Shown in pieces: positions 1-12,575 of a stretch of DNA of 64,000 nucleotides (the first letter of the stretch is position 1; the number at the start of each line of letters is the position of its first letter). Origin of the DNA: Syngnathus acus. Its lineage: Eukaryota > Chordata > Actinopteri > Syngnathiformes > Syngnathidae. A program made the position numbers and the translations under genes. Below the pieces are notes generated by a model, which ran no database searches, was not told the DNA's origin, and saw nothing but the letters and a program-made list of their open reading frames with translations. The stretch spans positions 5,873,501 through 5,937,500 of the forward strand of contig NC_051104.1 in NCBI RefSeq assembly GCF_901709675.1, in the 5' to 3' direction.

Positions 1-457
1 TCAAGACATGAGAAAGGGATTGACATGCATTCATAAACTGCAATGAATAAATCGTCAAATGCTAATGGCCCTTTCCAATGATACTTACAATGAAATAAAT
101 GAGACATTGTTCTCCATGATTGTTTCATTCTGACTGTGTTTGAGGTGGCGTCGTTTTAACACTTCCCCTTTAGAGGAAAATCAACTGACCCATACTGTTC
201 ACGTGAAAGCTTTTTTTTAATACTTTTTTTTTGCTTTTGTAATGAACAGTCCCACCAATCCGTCTCTTACTGTGAGTCCTGAATTCATGTAGGCTTGTCC
301 TCCGTTTTTCATTATCATTAAAATGTCCTTCCCTCTAGGACAAAGTAGACATTAGCTCAATGATAGATCAGTCACAACTGATTAGACAAAAGCAAAACAA
401 CACATCAGTTAACGCGAGATCTTTACATAAATAATCAGACAGGCACGTATATAGTCG

Positions 458-811
458 CTGAGTCAAGGAATGATTTCATCTACCAGCAGACTTCCTTATC
501 CTGGACTTGTGTTGAGGGTAAAGTCCAGACAGGCAGTTCCAAAGTATTTGCGTGATGTTTTGGGTGGTTTGTTGGAAAAAGACTCAAGACACCAGACAGC
601 TTAATAAAAGCCAGGTGACACAGATGTACTGTGACTGAGTCAAGGAATGATTTCATCTACCTGCAGACTTCCTTATCCTGGACTTGTGTTGAGGGTAAAG
701 TCCAGACAGGCAGTTCCAAAGTATTTGCGTGATGTTTTGGGCGGTTTGTTGGAAAAAGACTCAAGACCAGACAGCTCAATAAAAGCCAGATGACACAGAT
801 GTACTGTGACT
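458..811. repeat. 177-bp tandem duplication, two copies
   Basis: Two adjacent copies are visible. The first starts at 458 and the second at 635, both opening with ctgagtcaaggaatg, a period of 177 bases. The second copy differs by a few substitutions and a 2-base deletion (gactcaagacacc versus gactcaagacc) and fades out near 811. The high identity suggests a recent duplication. Nothing in it looks coding or like a known transposon end. Confidence 0.9.
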
Positions 812-1746
812 CAAACTCTGTGTCAAATCGGGAGAGCAACACACCCAGAAAGTAGTCTAGACAACAAAATAACTTCCCCATAATGTCAAGTAAGAATTAC
901 CTGTGAATTCTCCCAGTTTATACAAGACTGCGGAAAACAAACATGGCAGCAGTCGTTTGGAACATTCCTTCAATATCTACTACCAGTCATTTATTTGTAC
1001 ACAGCTCTCAAATATTATTTTTTCACAGAGGGACTTGAACGGATCCAAAGTTCAATCCCTTTGAGAAATATGAAACGGCAGACAGACAAGGCCAGTTTCA
1101 GTTACGATACAGTTGACTTAATCTAAAACAGAGCTTTGAATGACGCCAGTTGGAGAGGCAGACTAAACAAACAAAACATGGACCGAAAACTCTGCTACAC
1201 TGGCTTCCAAGGCTTCTTTTATTTCGGAGAAATTGTGTATTAGTTCTTCTTAAAGTCTCTTTGCAATTTCCCGTAAACTCAAGCTAATAAAGCTTTGAAT
1301 TCACCACCGATTGTTACAGTTCGACGAGACACCAGTGAATGGCTGAAATGGTAATCTTGTTTATTATTAGCGAAGGAAAATGGCTTCACCGGAAATATGG
1401 CCAACTTTAATATAAATCACAAATATCATAACATCTGCCTTCGAATTCATTACTACCGTATTTCTTCACTGACCGCTCACTTATTTTATTCAAGGCCATT
1501 TACTACTATTATGTCACATGAACAATTTAACCGTGTGAACATTGCGGCAGCCAGGCAACAATGGAACCTAAAGCTATCGTCAGCGGCTGAACCACATTTA
1601 TCTCGACACCCTCTCGTAGTAAAAGCTAAATGGAGCTTCTCCTAAAATCTCTCCCTTCTGCCGCATGAAGCTTCCATCTCGGCTTTTCTCCGCCGGTCTT
1701 AAAGTGCCTCATGCTACATCGCCTTTTGCCAACAATGGAGAGGAGA

Positions 1747-1762
1747 GGGGGGGGGGGGGGGG
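1747..1762. repeat. Poly-G run (G16)
   Basis: Sixteen consecutive G follow an aggaga purine stretch. This is a length-variable homopolymer in non-coding DNA. Confidence 0.9.
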
Positions 1763-4700
1763 ACCACACTTAAGCAGGCACAAATGATTACCCCGCGGCA
1801 GTGGAGGTTCACTAAAAAAAAAGTGGCAGTAGATTGTAGGTGTGAATACTGACAGTTTCTTACTGAAAATAGCTCACGATGAGTAGTTGGAAGTTGGTGA
1901 CCAATTCACAAGTCGCTAGTTGACATGCAAATTGGTTTGTGTGCATAATCAGACTGTGATAGAACACAAATATTTGCCACTTTAGTTGGAATGTTTTCAT
2001 TCTAACCAATACAACTCTTGCAAGTGATTTTTTTGGGTGCTTGGCTCGTTACAAATATTCTTACTGTGTGACGACTGAGTCGCTGAGGCAAGATGCATCG
2101 AAGAAATAAAAATGCCAAACACCTCTGGTATATAAATTCAGGCAGCTCAATTTTTTCTGCTACGTCCCTCTCTAGAGAAAAAGACTTCAAGACGTATACA
2201 AAATTTGACTGAACAGAATTTGTATCATGAAAGCAAATCCATCCATGCCAGCTACCAGGAAGGATAAATTTAATTTCTATTCATAGCATAAAAGTAAAAT
2301 TTGAAATCATTTCTGATGTGACTCACGCTGTTCTACTGATGGCTTGCTGTTTGGGTTTTTTTTTTGGTTTGTTTGCATGCCATACAAATCATGTTTCCTC
2401 TTGAGTTACTCATTTAGTGAGTCATGGGAATCATTTACAGTGCATTTGGCAAGAAACGTTTCCGGCGCAGGCTTCCTGTGGCGATTTCTGTTTTTCCTGC
2501 TTTTTGAAATAAAAGCAATAAAATGCAACATTTTGTTTTCTTTATTTGCTTTATCTGTCGGTCTATTCAAAGTATGTTTGAACAGAATGTCCAAAGTGTT
2601 TATCCTGCTGAACGGTACGATTAAGACTCAGGGTGAAATTAAATGTCTGGCACAAACACTTGAACATTTATTTTCGACAATGCGGTGAATCTCAATAATT
2701 TTGTCCTCGCGTCAATAAACCACTTTGACCAACCGTTGTCTCCAGCATCCCCTCAAGGCTCTTGAAATTAAAAGCCAAAGCCTCTCAGTAAATAGAAGGG
2801 GGAAAAAAAGTGGTTTCATATTTCACGAATCAATATGAATTTAATTTTACCAACCCTTAACAATATTGTTACGCACGTGGTTCGAAGGCCAAGGCTTTAA
2901 GTAACCGAAGCAGTAATCGAATTACCGCCAAATAAATGTGCTCAGTCCAGTCATTGTTTAAGAAGTCACAAGAGTTTATCTTGAAGCTTGGCTCACAAAT
3001 ACCAAACGGTACATGGAAAGGGAAAGACTTAGATGAAATATTTTTCTCTACTTTTGCATGTTAAATAACTCTTGAAATATAGATGCCCTGTCTTTTGGAG
3101 TTTCTTTTGAAGACTTGACAAGGAGAAATGTGTCAGAGGAACAAAGTCCTCTTAAAAAAACTTAAAAGCCCAATTTTGACAGGAGGAGCTTGAAAAGAAT
3201 TCTAAATGTTCACTGCTTTGCTGCTCTGGGAGAAGTGACATTGCAAAACACCTTATCCTAAATTTAACACTGCAGCTCACGTAAGTTGTGTATTTTAGTA
3301 GTTCCTACCAGCTTGTTGCCCTGCCCCCCCATCTCATTCCTGAGCTCATTCACGGGAGTGGACCAGTGTGTGAGCAAGACCTTTCACCTTTGAGAGTCAT
3401 TTCCATAGGTGAAGGCCCCACAAAGCGCAGCCTCCCCGCCCCCCAGCAACCATTTCACCGTTTCATTATGGCCCGGCCGGTTCTTTTGTCTACACCAGAT
3501 GTGCTCTTGCAGAATCTGTGCTCTTGCTTATGCTGGGCAAGAAGAGCAGACCAGCTACGTAGCAATCTGTCCGCTGAATTATTTGTCCTTGCTAGAGCGG
3601 CGTGATATAAACTAAATTGTGTCTCCCACTATAACAGGGTCAGAGGACCAGATAGTGTCCTTGATATCCGGTAACTGGAAATCAATTGTAAGTTCTAAAC
3701 GTGATTTACCTCCTGGTTATTCCTGATGTTACATCATCATTAGGTAAATGCAATGAAGCCCTGAGAGCTTTGAATACCTTATAAGGTAAAAAAAAAAAAA
3801 CATTTGCAAGGACGCCTTTTAACATTTGTGGTTTTGCAACTACATCAGCGTTATGTGAGGTTTTTTTTTTTTTGGGTTAACCCAACAAAGAAATTGAGAA
3901 TGGGAGGAGAATCAGGCTGTACATCTGACTGAAGCGCTTCTCTGATGAATATGTAGCAGTTCGATCAAAAGGTTAAAAGGCCAACATCCCGACAGCTGCA
4001 GGAACCAGTCAAAACCATTTCCATAACAAATCCTATCATTCCAAATGTTCTTTCCAGATTTGACATCGACAATGCTAGACATACACATAAAAAAAAAAAT
4101 TGAAGCTACGTCGATACATGTCTTATCCACATTATGGTATCAACAAAGAGTGTGGCTTAATTTATGACTTTATTGTGACTTCCTGGGAGGATGAGTGCAA
4201 TTTTCTTTTTTTTCCCGATACAGTCCTCTGGTCAGTCGAGTCAGACAAAATTGGTTCGAACAAAAGACCCTTAGTGGCCACTGTGCCTCAATTAGCTACA
4301 GAGTGAATCATCCACAGACAAAGAAATGTTTCCCTGAAATAGCCAACACCTAAAGAAAAAAAAAAAAAAACAAGGCAGTAGCTATAGCTATCTGTATGTT
4401 TGGACAGAACAGATTTACAAATGGCTCTTTCATGAGCGTCTGCCAATGAGATACATTGACTCATCAGTCTCTGCAACTGTCTTTTACAGACAGCCTTTGT
4501 GGTGTCTGTGAGCTTGTCTGCAAGCTGTGGACGATCGGCAAAATGACAAGAAACAATTCGGATTTTGTCACTACTACGGGGAAAAAAGTGGATTTTTTTT
4601 CCCCGATAAATCAGGAAGAACTCAATTTGCGATGAATTAAGCAGGGAGTCGGAGGCTGGAGAATCATGGGGGGCACCTGAAAAGTCTTTTGGTGACAAAT

Positions 4701-4888
4701 CACTCCTTTAAATATCATTACGATAATATATTGCTTCAGTCCTTCCTTATTCTGTATCCAATCCGACAAAGAGAATGTTCACGCTTTGCAAATAAAACTC
4801 GAGAGTCTTCATTAAAGCAGAGCGAGGGTGTGACTCATTAACGCTTTGCTGCACCTTAATCCAATGGCACAGCTACAACCTCTCAAAT

Positions 4889-5063
4889 TACCGTAATTTT
4901 CGGACTATAAGTCGCGGTTTTTTTTCATAGTTTGGGTGGGGGGGCGACTTATACTCAGGAGCGATTTATATACAATATATATGGTTTTTTTTCACTTTTT
5001 TGGGCATTTTATGGCTGGTGCGACTTATACTCCGGTGCGACTTATAGTCCGAAAATCACGGTA
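4889..5063. mobile_element. Short TIR element (MITE-like), family copy A
   Basis: The left end reads taccgtaattttcggacta and the right end reads tagtccgaaaatcacggta, which are near-perfect inverted copies. Both are bounded by TA, compatible with a TA target duplication or TA-containing termini. The interior carries subterminal repeats of the cgacttatactccgg type in both orientations. There is no coding capacity, so it is non-autonomous. Related copies lie in introns of ubr2 (26074-26935) and hecw1 (50861-51091). I do not assign a superfamily. Confidence 0.8.
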
Positions 5064-7303
5064 GTTGTGGTTCCTTGGGCCAAGACAACGGACATCCCGG
5101 GCCACGTGAATGCTTTGCATTTCTCCGCTGCTCGGACCGACGGTGGTAGCTAGCCCGCGGGACAATATAACAACAGACGGGAGGAACGACGGCGTGTAGT
5201 CAACTTTGCAAAGTGTGTGTTGGATCTCCTGTCTCTGTTTTTGTTTACATGCTGGAAGGTGAAACATTTGGATCATTGTCTGGGGGGAACACCTGGCCGG
5301 TGGCCCGGACATCACTTAAGATCGTGTCAATTTCTTGATACAAGCACCAAATATTGCGAGAACACACTGGAGAGAACGATCTGAGTCACTCAAAGCAGAT
5401 TCGGTTCAAATGAGGAGCTTTCCGCCTTAAATGGAATCTCACAACTACCGAGATAACCTCCCATAAGGATCTCCAACATCCTCACTGTTATTTATTATTC
5501 GGAAAAGGGGGCGAGGGGAGGATCATGTGATGTTGAACAGACAAATGAGCCTGGGGATCGGGAGAAGAGGGTGAAAACAAGGACACAGCCTATTACGTGG
5601 GAACTACTCGGATGCCATTCGCAATAGTGACACCACCTAATTTAACCCGCTGCCAGTGTTTGGATGGCTGTTTTTCACGTGTGCGTGTAAAACCCCACAC
5701 ACCAAGCCCTAAAGACAAGCGTAAGCCTTTATGTTGCTGTTAACAGGCGTGTAAGCTGCCGGGGGTTTATATCTTTCTTTTTAGGAGCATCAAAAAGGCA
5801 TAGCATTTTTTTTCCTTTTGCTAACTTGTATTCTCTACATATTATATTCCTGACTAACGCGAAGGATGCAACCCCCCTTTACGGTGGAGCCATAGCATGA
5901 CAATCCGATCGCAGGACAAAGAATGTGCTTTCCACGTGTCCTCAAGCCAACGTATCAAATCGATAACCTCCCCTAATTCTGAGGCAGCGGGGTGTTATGT
6001 GAGGACACCGCTCTGATTTTAGCATGGGGAGGATGCCATCAGCCCCCCATGGATGCTGTGCGTGAAAAGCATGCACCCTCCACTCATGATCAGGCTCCCA
6101 TGCTTTCTACACAAAGGGAAGACACACAAAGAAAACGCTTGAGTCAATAGAAAAGCTCACAATGGGATATTCCGAAGATAGAACGCCTTTTTTTGGGAAT
6201 GCACATTAACTAATGAAACGAGCCAACCGGCAATATACTGCAAATGGGTGTGTTACGTTGCAACGTTTGTGAATGCGGATGAATCAATGATGCGTTGCGT
6301 TTAAAACTGTTGAATATTTCATTGTAGTTACAACTCAAGCTTATTCGGGTTTTTTTTTGCATACTGCACAAGGTTTGCACTGTTCAATTGAAACCGCAGC
6401 GCGTTTCTATTCAAAAGCAACACGCGCTGAAATGCAAAATTCCACAGCAGCAAAAAGGGTGGTATGCGTAATAAGCACGTTACTAAGCAGATCTATATAA
6501 ACAGGGCGGATTAAGTGAGGTTAATAATGAAATGACTCTACCAGTGGTCTTCCACATCATGCAAATGGCACGTCCGTGCAATCAAATCGTTATGACAACA
6601 ACGTAATGAAGTTTAATAAACAGTCAACGATGCATGGCGGTTAGGGAGCATTCACAGAAGCATCAAACTTCCAACTGTTAAAACAAAACTGATCGGTAAA
6701 CCTAATTGAGGAAACTAGTCAGGAATGTCAACAAGTGTATTTCCATTCCACTAAATGTGAACTCGATAATGTCGCCTGGAACTATAACGGTACATTTCAA
6801 GTGGATGAAGGGCGAAGCGATGATATTCTTCCCTGCGGAAATTTGTTCAAATATTTGCCACAAGCACTTCCAAAAGAACACGTTCCTCCACAACGTAAAT
6901 GAACAACTAAAGCTTGACAAATAAGCAAACATCCAGCACAGTGATGCAGCCAACTTTGCCTTTTGAGGAACTGGACACAGTCCGGATGTACTTCTGAAAC
7001 CCCAAAAGTGGCAGCGAGAAAATCTTACAACTTACACCGTGAGCTTTTCTCATCACCCCCTAACCCCAAGAGTGTTTTTCTTTTTTATCACTTCGTTGCT
7101 TTTTCCGCCGAGACAATAAACATTCCACAGACAGGCAGCAGCAGGCTAGCCACCGACACCGCGCCATCTTAGTTTGACACAATCCGCTTCTTGGGGTTTC
7201 TTAACAAAGAGATTTTCCGTCCAAACTCGCAACAGTGTAACTAAGTAGAAACATATGGAACACAGCAAAAACAACTCGTTATAGGATCTTAAGAGTTAGT
7301 TAC

Positions 7304-7367
7304 CGTTATTTTCCTGGATCCTTGTTAAAGAAAGCAGGACGAGCAAAATGCATGGTATTGTATCCAT
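7304..7367 (-). CDS. Putative first coding exon encoding a signal peptide, partial gene
   Basis: On the minus strand an ATG at 7367-7365 in a good context (gccacgATGG) opens MDTIPCILLVLLSLTRIQEN, a short hydrophobic signal-peptide-like leader. The exon would end at 7304 on a GTAACT donor, in phase 1. CCAAT boxes lie about 65 and 120 bases upstream (7431-7440, 7483-7489), as at a promoter. I do not recognise the product. The following exons were not found in 1-7300, so the gene probably continues beyond the window after a long intron. A chance reading frame remains possible. Confidence 0.35.
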
Positions 7368-7394
7368 CGTGGCTACGGACCAGACTGGCACCCG

Positions 7395-7495
7395 AGCGCT
7401 AACTTCTCCACGCGCTGCGAATGGTGAGTGCTGATTGGTTGATGAAGATGAGGGCCCGCCTACAAAATCGGAAGACTGCACCTGATTGGTAGATA
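7395..7495 (-). promoter_or_regulatory. Putative minus-strand promoter with two CCAAT boxes
   Basis: Read on the minus strand, two CCAAT motifs occur (plus-strand ctgattggt at 7431 and 7482) about 50 bases apart. The surrounding sequence is richer in CpG (cccgagcgct, ccacgcgctgcg) than its AT-rich neighbours. They sit just upstream of the putative signal-peptide ATG at 7367. This is inference from motif spacing only. Confidence 0.35.
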
Positions 7496-7574
7496 GACCT
7501 GAACACCGCGCCCATTAAAAAAATCACTTTTCAATCATTGTAAACAAATACAATACTGAAAGAATTCAACACGA

Positions 7575-7600
7575 CTGTACTGTACTGTACTGTACTGTAA
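7575..7600. repeat. Pentanucleotide microsatellite (tactg)n
   Basis: About five tandem units of tactg are visible. It is a simple repeat in non-coding DNA. Confidence 0.85.
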
Positions 7601-10600
7601 GATTCTGCATTGTATTGTGATAAATACATTAAATTATAAAACAACATATGTAATTGTCTATATATATTGTATATAATTGTATGTAATTGTAATGTATTAA
7701 ATGTAACAATACACCGCATAGTCCACAATTAACCGAGACATAGCAGGTATTATGTAATTATAATTCCCATGTTGTTTGTTGAGTTATTAAAGTGTTGACT
7801 TTTAGAACAACAAATATCATGTGCACCTGCAAGTTGTGGTGTCATTTCAGACAATTAAGAAAAAGTATGAACCAAAACTGAAATCTAAAAAAAAAAATGT
7901 GCATGCTGTTGACAGAAATAGAAGGTGACATTCACCTCATTTTGAAGACAGTGTCACAGTGGCTTTGAACAAAGGAACATATCGTAACCATAACGTCAAC
8001 AAACACGGATAATATTCTTCCTGCTGCTCTCTTTTGATTAGATTCCGTCAATGACATGCTGTGACTGCACCCGTGTGCGTCCTGCATATGCTAGTCTTTC
8101 AAAAAATGCACACACACTCTTCATAGCTGATAGAATCCTCAACACAAACAAAGACATCCTCATATTGTCCTTAAGGTTGTAACCCCTCCTTTTGTTCACT
8201 CACATATACTCCCATCCCATCTGTAGTCTGGAGCTGTCACAGAACAGAACCTCTGCCCCCATCCCCCACATCAGTACCTTCTGTGGACAACGTGACAGAG
8301 ATTGATGGTGCACCATGATTTGATGTCCAGCTGAACCTTGCACAGCAAACTGTCCATGCACACACACACACACGTTCACAAACTAATGGAGGCTTTCTGC
8401 ATGCTTTATGCGGGTACACTGCATCCATCTAGCCTCAAAATGAGTCAAGACCATCATAAAATAAATGCGAGGTTTGGAATAATGACCAAGCCGAACTACC
8501 TATTTTTGTATTTTTAACAAGCAGCACTGTACTATTGCGTTGCACAACGAGCGAGCTAGCACAGCTATTAAAATATTCCTGTTTTTTGTACTTACGCTTG
8601 TCTGATTTAAGTGCTCGCTGAGCCTGCAGATATGATTGTATCCTAAAATGTTGGACATTATTGATTGGGCAAGTAGCAAGGTAATGCAAATCTCCTTCAA
8701 ACTCTTCCAACGTCCTGCATAAGCACATATTTAAGTGCTAAAATTGAAGTTTCTGTGTTACATTAGGGGCTTCCTATTGTTAATCTTGTTAATGATTATC
8801 ATGTAGAGCTGGAAAGATATCTTGCAACGGAAAAGTCACTTCTCCGGAGAAAAAAAAACACTTTCCTGCCACATTTTCACTCCAAAAGGCGACAAGGGCT
8901 GTGATGGTAGTCTTCACAGCTTCCCAGAGATAAGAAGAGGCCAAAGCAGTGGGAAAATGCTTGAGGACAGAAACAACTGTTTGGCAAAGCCAGTGGGAGA
9001 TTTGGCACGTTCACTGGCTTGTCACATGCTCAGTTATGCTGCTCATCCACAAATGTATGTTCCTTACAAATGCAGCATGATTAAACCCGCGGGTTTATGT
9101 TTTGTCCATTTCCCATCGTGGAAAAAAAGACGTTCCATTACTTTTGTGACTTCTCTTTGTTTCACGTCTCCTGTCAGGTCTGACCCCTGACACTAGGAGT
9201 TTGATTTTTTTCGTAGAATTGGTTTATAAAGGATGACTTCTTGCTTAGATTAGATTTATGGATCTGTCTAGGTAAAAAGACCAAACTGAGCTAGATGAAA
9301 ATTGTCCTGAAATAACCCCTGCTATGTTTTGCCGTATTAAAAAAGCAATTTCCCTTTGAAATATTGATCGGAAAAAAAAGAAAATGCCATCAACAAACAT
9401 TCGCTTGAACTAAATTGTAAGAACCTTTGAAAATTGGAACGTTTACCTTGTGTAAATTCTGTATTTATCAATGCCAGTTATATAATTTATATGCCTGCTA
9501 TGGTGGTGTTTGTGTTTGTTGACTTTAATGTTTTTAAAAAAAAGGTGTGTTTGCTTTCTGAATCTCACTATAGCACAAAAGTGCCCACAAGTACTTAGTT
9601 CCGCTTTTAATGGTGAAAAGAATAAAATATATACAGTCAGCTTTATAAATCTAATAGCCTTGTAGCAACTCAGCATACTTTACTGATTACTTTTTTTCTT
9701 CAAGTCGGCTGAACTGTTGAGAGACACTGTGGAGTGCATATTGAACCTTCTATGAACCAAGCGCAGTTATACACAACGAATAGCTGCGAGCACTCTTTTA
9801 TGCAAATGAATCACGTTTGAATTTACCCATGATATGAAACCTATATAATTCTCTGACTCCTTTATTCTGTATTCCCTTGCTTGTTTAAAAGGAGGAGTGA
9901 AAGTGTCAGGTTTAATGGTGTGGAGGATGGTGGGCTCGATTGCATGAACCTTGGACTGAAGAGCTGGAAGATAAACTGAAACTGAAGCCAAACAACAGAT
10001 AACCTAACCCACAGAGGTCCAAAGAATAAAATTGGGATTGCATTATGGACCACATTTTTTAAGACAGTGGGAGCAAGGCAAATATTATCGGACGTGTTTT
10101 GGTATTTTCTTGCGTGTGGTCAATTAGGCCCCATCTAATTCTTTGCTCAGGTTTCATAAATCTATTCCAGTCTTGCCTCCTTCTCCACCCAAAAACATAT
10201 TTTGTGATATATTTTAAATAATTAAACAGCTTTGACCACATTTCTTGCTTTGATTCACTGGACATTGTGCTACTCCTGCACCTTGGCCACCGGAGGGCAG
10301 TATAATACGGAAATTCATGATAAATTCTTGATAATCCACCACACTCAAAATTCAACACGCACACGCAAACACACGCACACACGTAGTGTAAGGTTGCAAA
10401 TACATTTGCAGAACGTACTCGATTCAAGGTTCTCCCCCCCGGTATCTGGTGGTGTGACTGGTGCTCGGCATATTATCACTTTTTCAATGTAATTATTTAA
10501 TTCTGTAACCTTGACATGAAGAGAGCACATCCTTTATATAAACACAGAGATAAAACTTGATTAAAACCCTCTTTTGATAAAGTCGCAGACAATGCGGGGC

Positions 10601-12559
10601 TGTTCAACTCACCTTGTCACATGTTGTTTGGCCCTCATTTTTCCAGCCACGTGGGTTTTTTTTCTTTTCGTTTTGAGCCCTTGGAAAACTACTTAACCAT
10701 TCATTCATTGATCATTCCTAGCAAACGTCTGTTGAACTGAACGTGAAAAAAGAAAACTCGCCCAGACAGAGCTGAGCAAATGAGAATGAGTACTTTGTGT
10801 AACTAACGGTGAGGTTCCATAAAGCAGGCATTTGTCAGAGGGTAAATGTGGAGTGACAGGAAAAATGGCCAATTTTCTAGCCTTGTTGAATTAATTTTCA
10901 ATGTCAAACTGACACCGACATCTCCTTTTGTACGATATTTTCAGCTAGCTCAATAAAATGTCTAGGCTCAGGTTGTAGAGTGCACTGCATGCCTATCAAA
11001 TGGAAGATTGTTAAATGGGTGACTGACTGAGGCAATAATACAAAAGTGCTTCGTGTGCTTCCGGGGCCATGCAGGCACAATGTGATATAATATTTGAAGA
11101 ATGCTTGAAACTCAACATAACTTTGTTTCAATGTATATCTTATCATTGCAGTCTATACAATTGCAAATCCTTGTATTCTGTTTTACATTTGACACAACTT
11201 CATTGGAATTTAGGTTTGTTTTATTAGTATCGTTTTTTCCGCTCCCCTGACAAGATTGACAAGAGAATCGAATCGATAAGCAATAATCCATGCAGTGATC
11301 ATCTGCAATTGTTATTTCGTCTCACACTGTGTTGTGTAATAATTTCGTAAAGCAGTGAACCCCCGAACCCCCCCACCCCCCTCATGGTACTGGATCCAAG
11401 CATCAGATCCTTTCCTGCACTGATATGGAATTATCTCATAGCAAATAACATGTTTGAAAGTGAAAGTAGTTCCTTGGCCTAAGGGGAAAAAAAAGCACAA
11501 CGGAGTCATACGCTGAATTCAGAGATTCATTTGAATAGGAATAGAGGTCAAGGGGATTGAAGAATGAAGCAGACCAATCGCCTCCGGATGTAATTCTCCT
11601 CTAAAGCTGAAAGTGCAGCTTCATACGATGAGACGACGGTGAAGAAAACATCAGTCGGCCTTCATTGGAAAATCTATCCTTTTAAATTATGCATGGCTTT
11701 CCGATATTGCTGCAATTTTAAAAAGTATATAGTGAAGAAGCACGGTTAGGAAATGCAGATGAGTTCTGCTTTGATTCCGACGTAGTCTTTCTTTAGGCTA
11801 CATGTCAGTGTATACACTTGGATTTGCCTCATTAAACTTTAAATGAGCGTAATGAAAGTACATTTTTCTGTTAAAGTACCGGAATCATCGGAACAAATGG
11901 TTGCGGGTTATCATTTCCATCTGTGCAAGATAGCAGCTGTGTGTCTTGACACATCATCTCTATGCTTATTCATTTTTAGAAGTACTTTTCCTGCACAGTG
12001 TTATTAGAGAAGTAGACTTGTTAGATTTACATATGCTGCCATTATACTGTAAATACAAGTGGTACTTATGAGTGAATTATTTGAGACCAAAAAAAAAAAC
12101 GACAGCGCAGTGCTGTTATCTGCAAACAATTAACAAAGACTTCTTTCAATCTCGTCTTCTTTTGTTCAACCCTCACACTCACCAAAAGGCCGTACTTAAA
12201 AGTTAAATACTTAGTACTTGACTGACATATATTTTTCCATTTTGTCAACCCAAATGCTGAGCTAAAAGCATCTTTTCAAAATCTCCTTCAAATAGACTCT
12301 TGCAGTGGAATAAATTAAAACCTCTGATCACCACGTCAGATAAACATTAAAAATAACATTCATGCCTACTAGCAATTTAATGCCTGTAATGATCCCACTA
12401 AGCATGTTTTGGCGTGTGGGAGGGAAGTGCCAAAAGGAAGCAAAAGCTAAGACTAATGAGGTTGCCTTTTTTGGGATGTTTATTACAGTAGGGTGGGCTC
12501 GCTCCATTTCTGGTTGGGACCGAAGTTGTTTTGATGTTCACAGCGGCATGCAAAGAGGT

Positions 12560-12575
12560 GGGGGGGGGGGGGGGG
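12560..12575. repeat. Poly-G run (G16)
   Basis: Sixteen G follow caaagaggt. A homopolymer with no other feature attached. Confidence 0.9.

Larger units (their letters stand above)
1..7300. other. Non-coding stretch left of the first putative exon
   Basis: I see no convincing coding exon here. The open frames are short, show no conserved motif and are not bounded by paired splice sites. The stretch holds a 177-bp tandem duplication (458-811), a G16 run (1747-1762), several A or T runs and a small TIR element (4889-5063). If the minus-strand signal-peptide exon at 7304-7367 is real, this stretch is its first intron. Confidence 0.5.

Noticed and set aside
4288-4698. 136-codon minus-strand open frame
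   Set aside because: No family resemblance and contains long T-run-encoded Phe stretches; no supporting signals.
8822-9190. 122-codon plus-strand open frame
   Set aside because: No recognisable domain, low-complexity composition, no splice or poly(A) context; likely chance.
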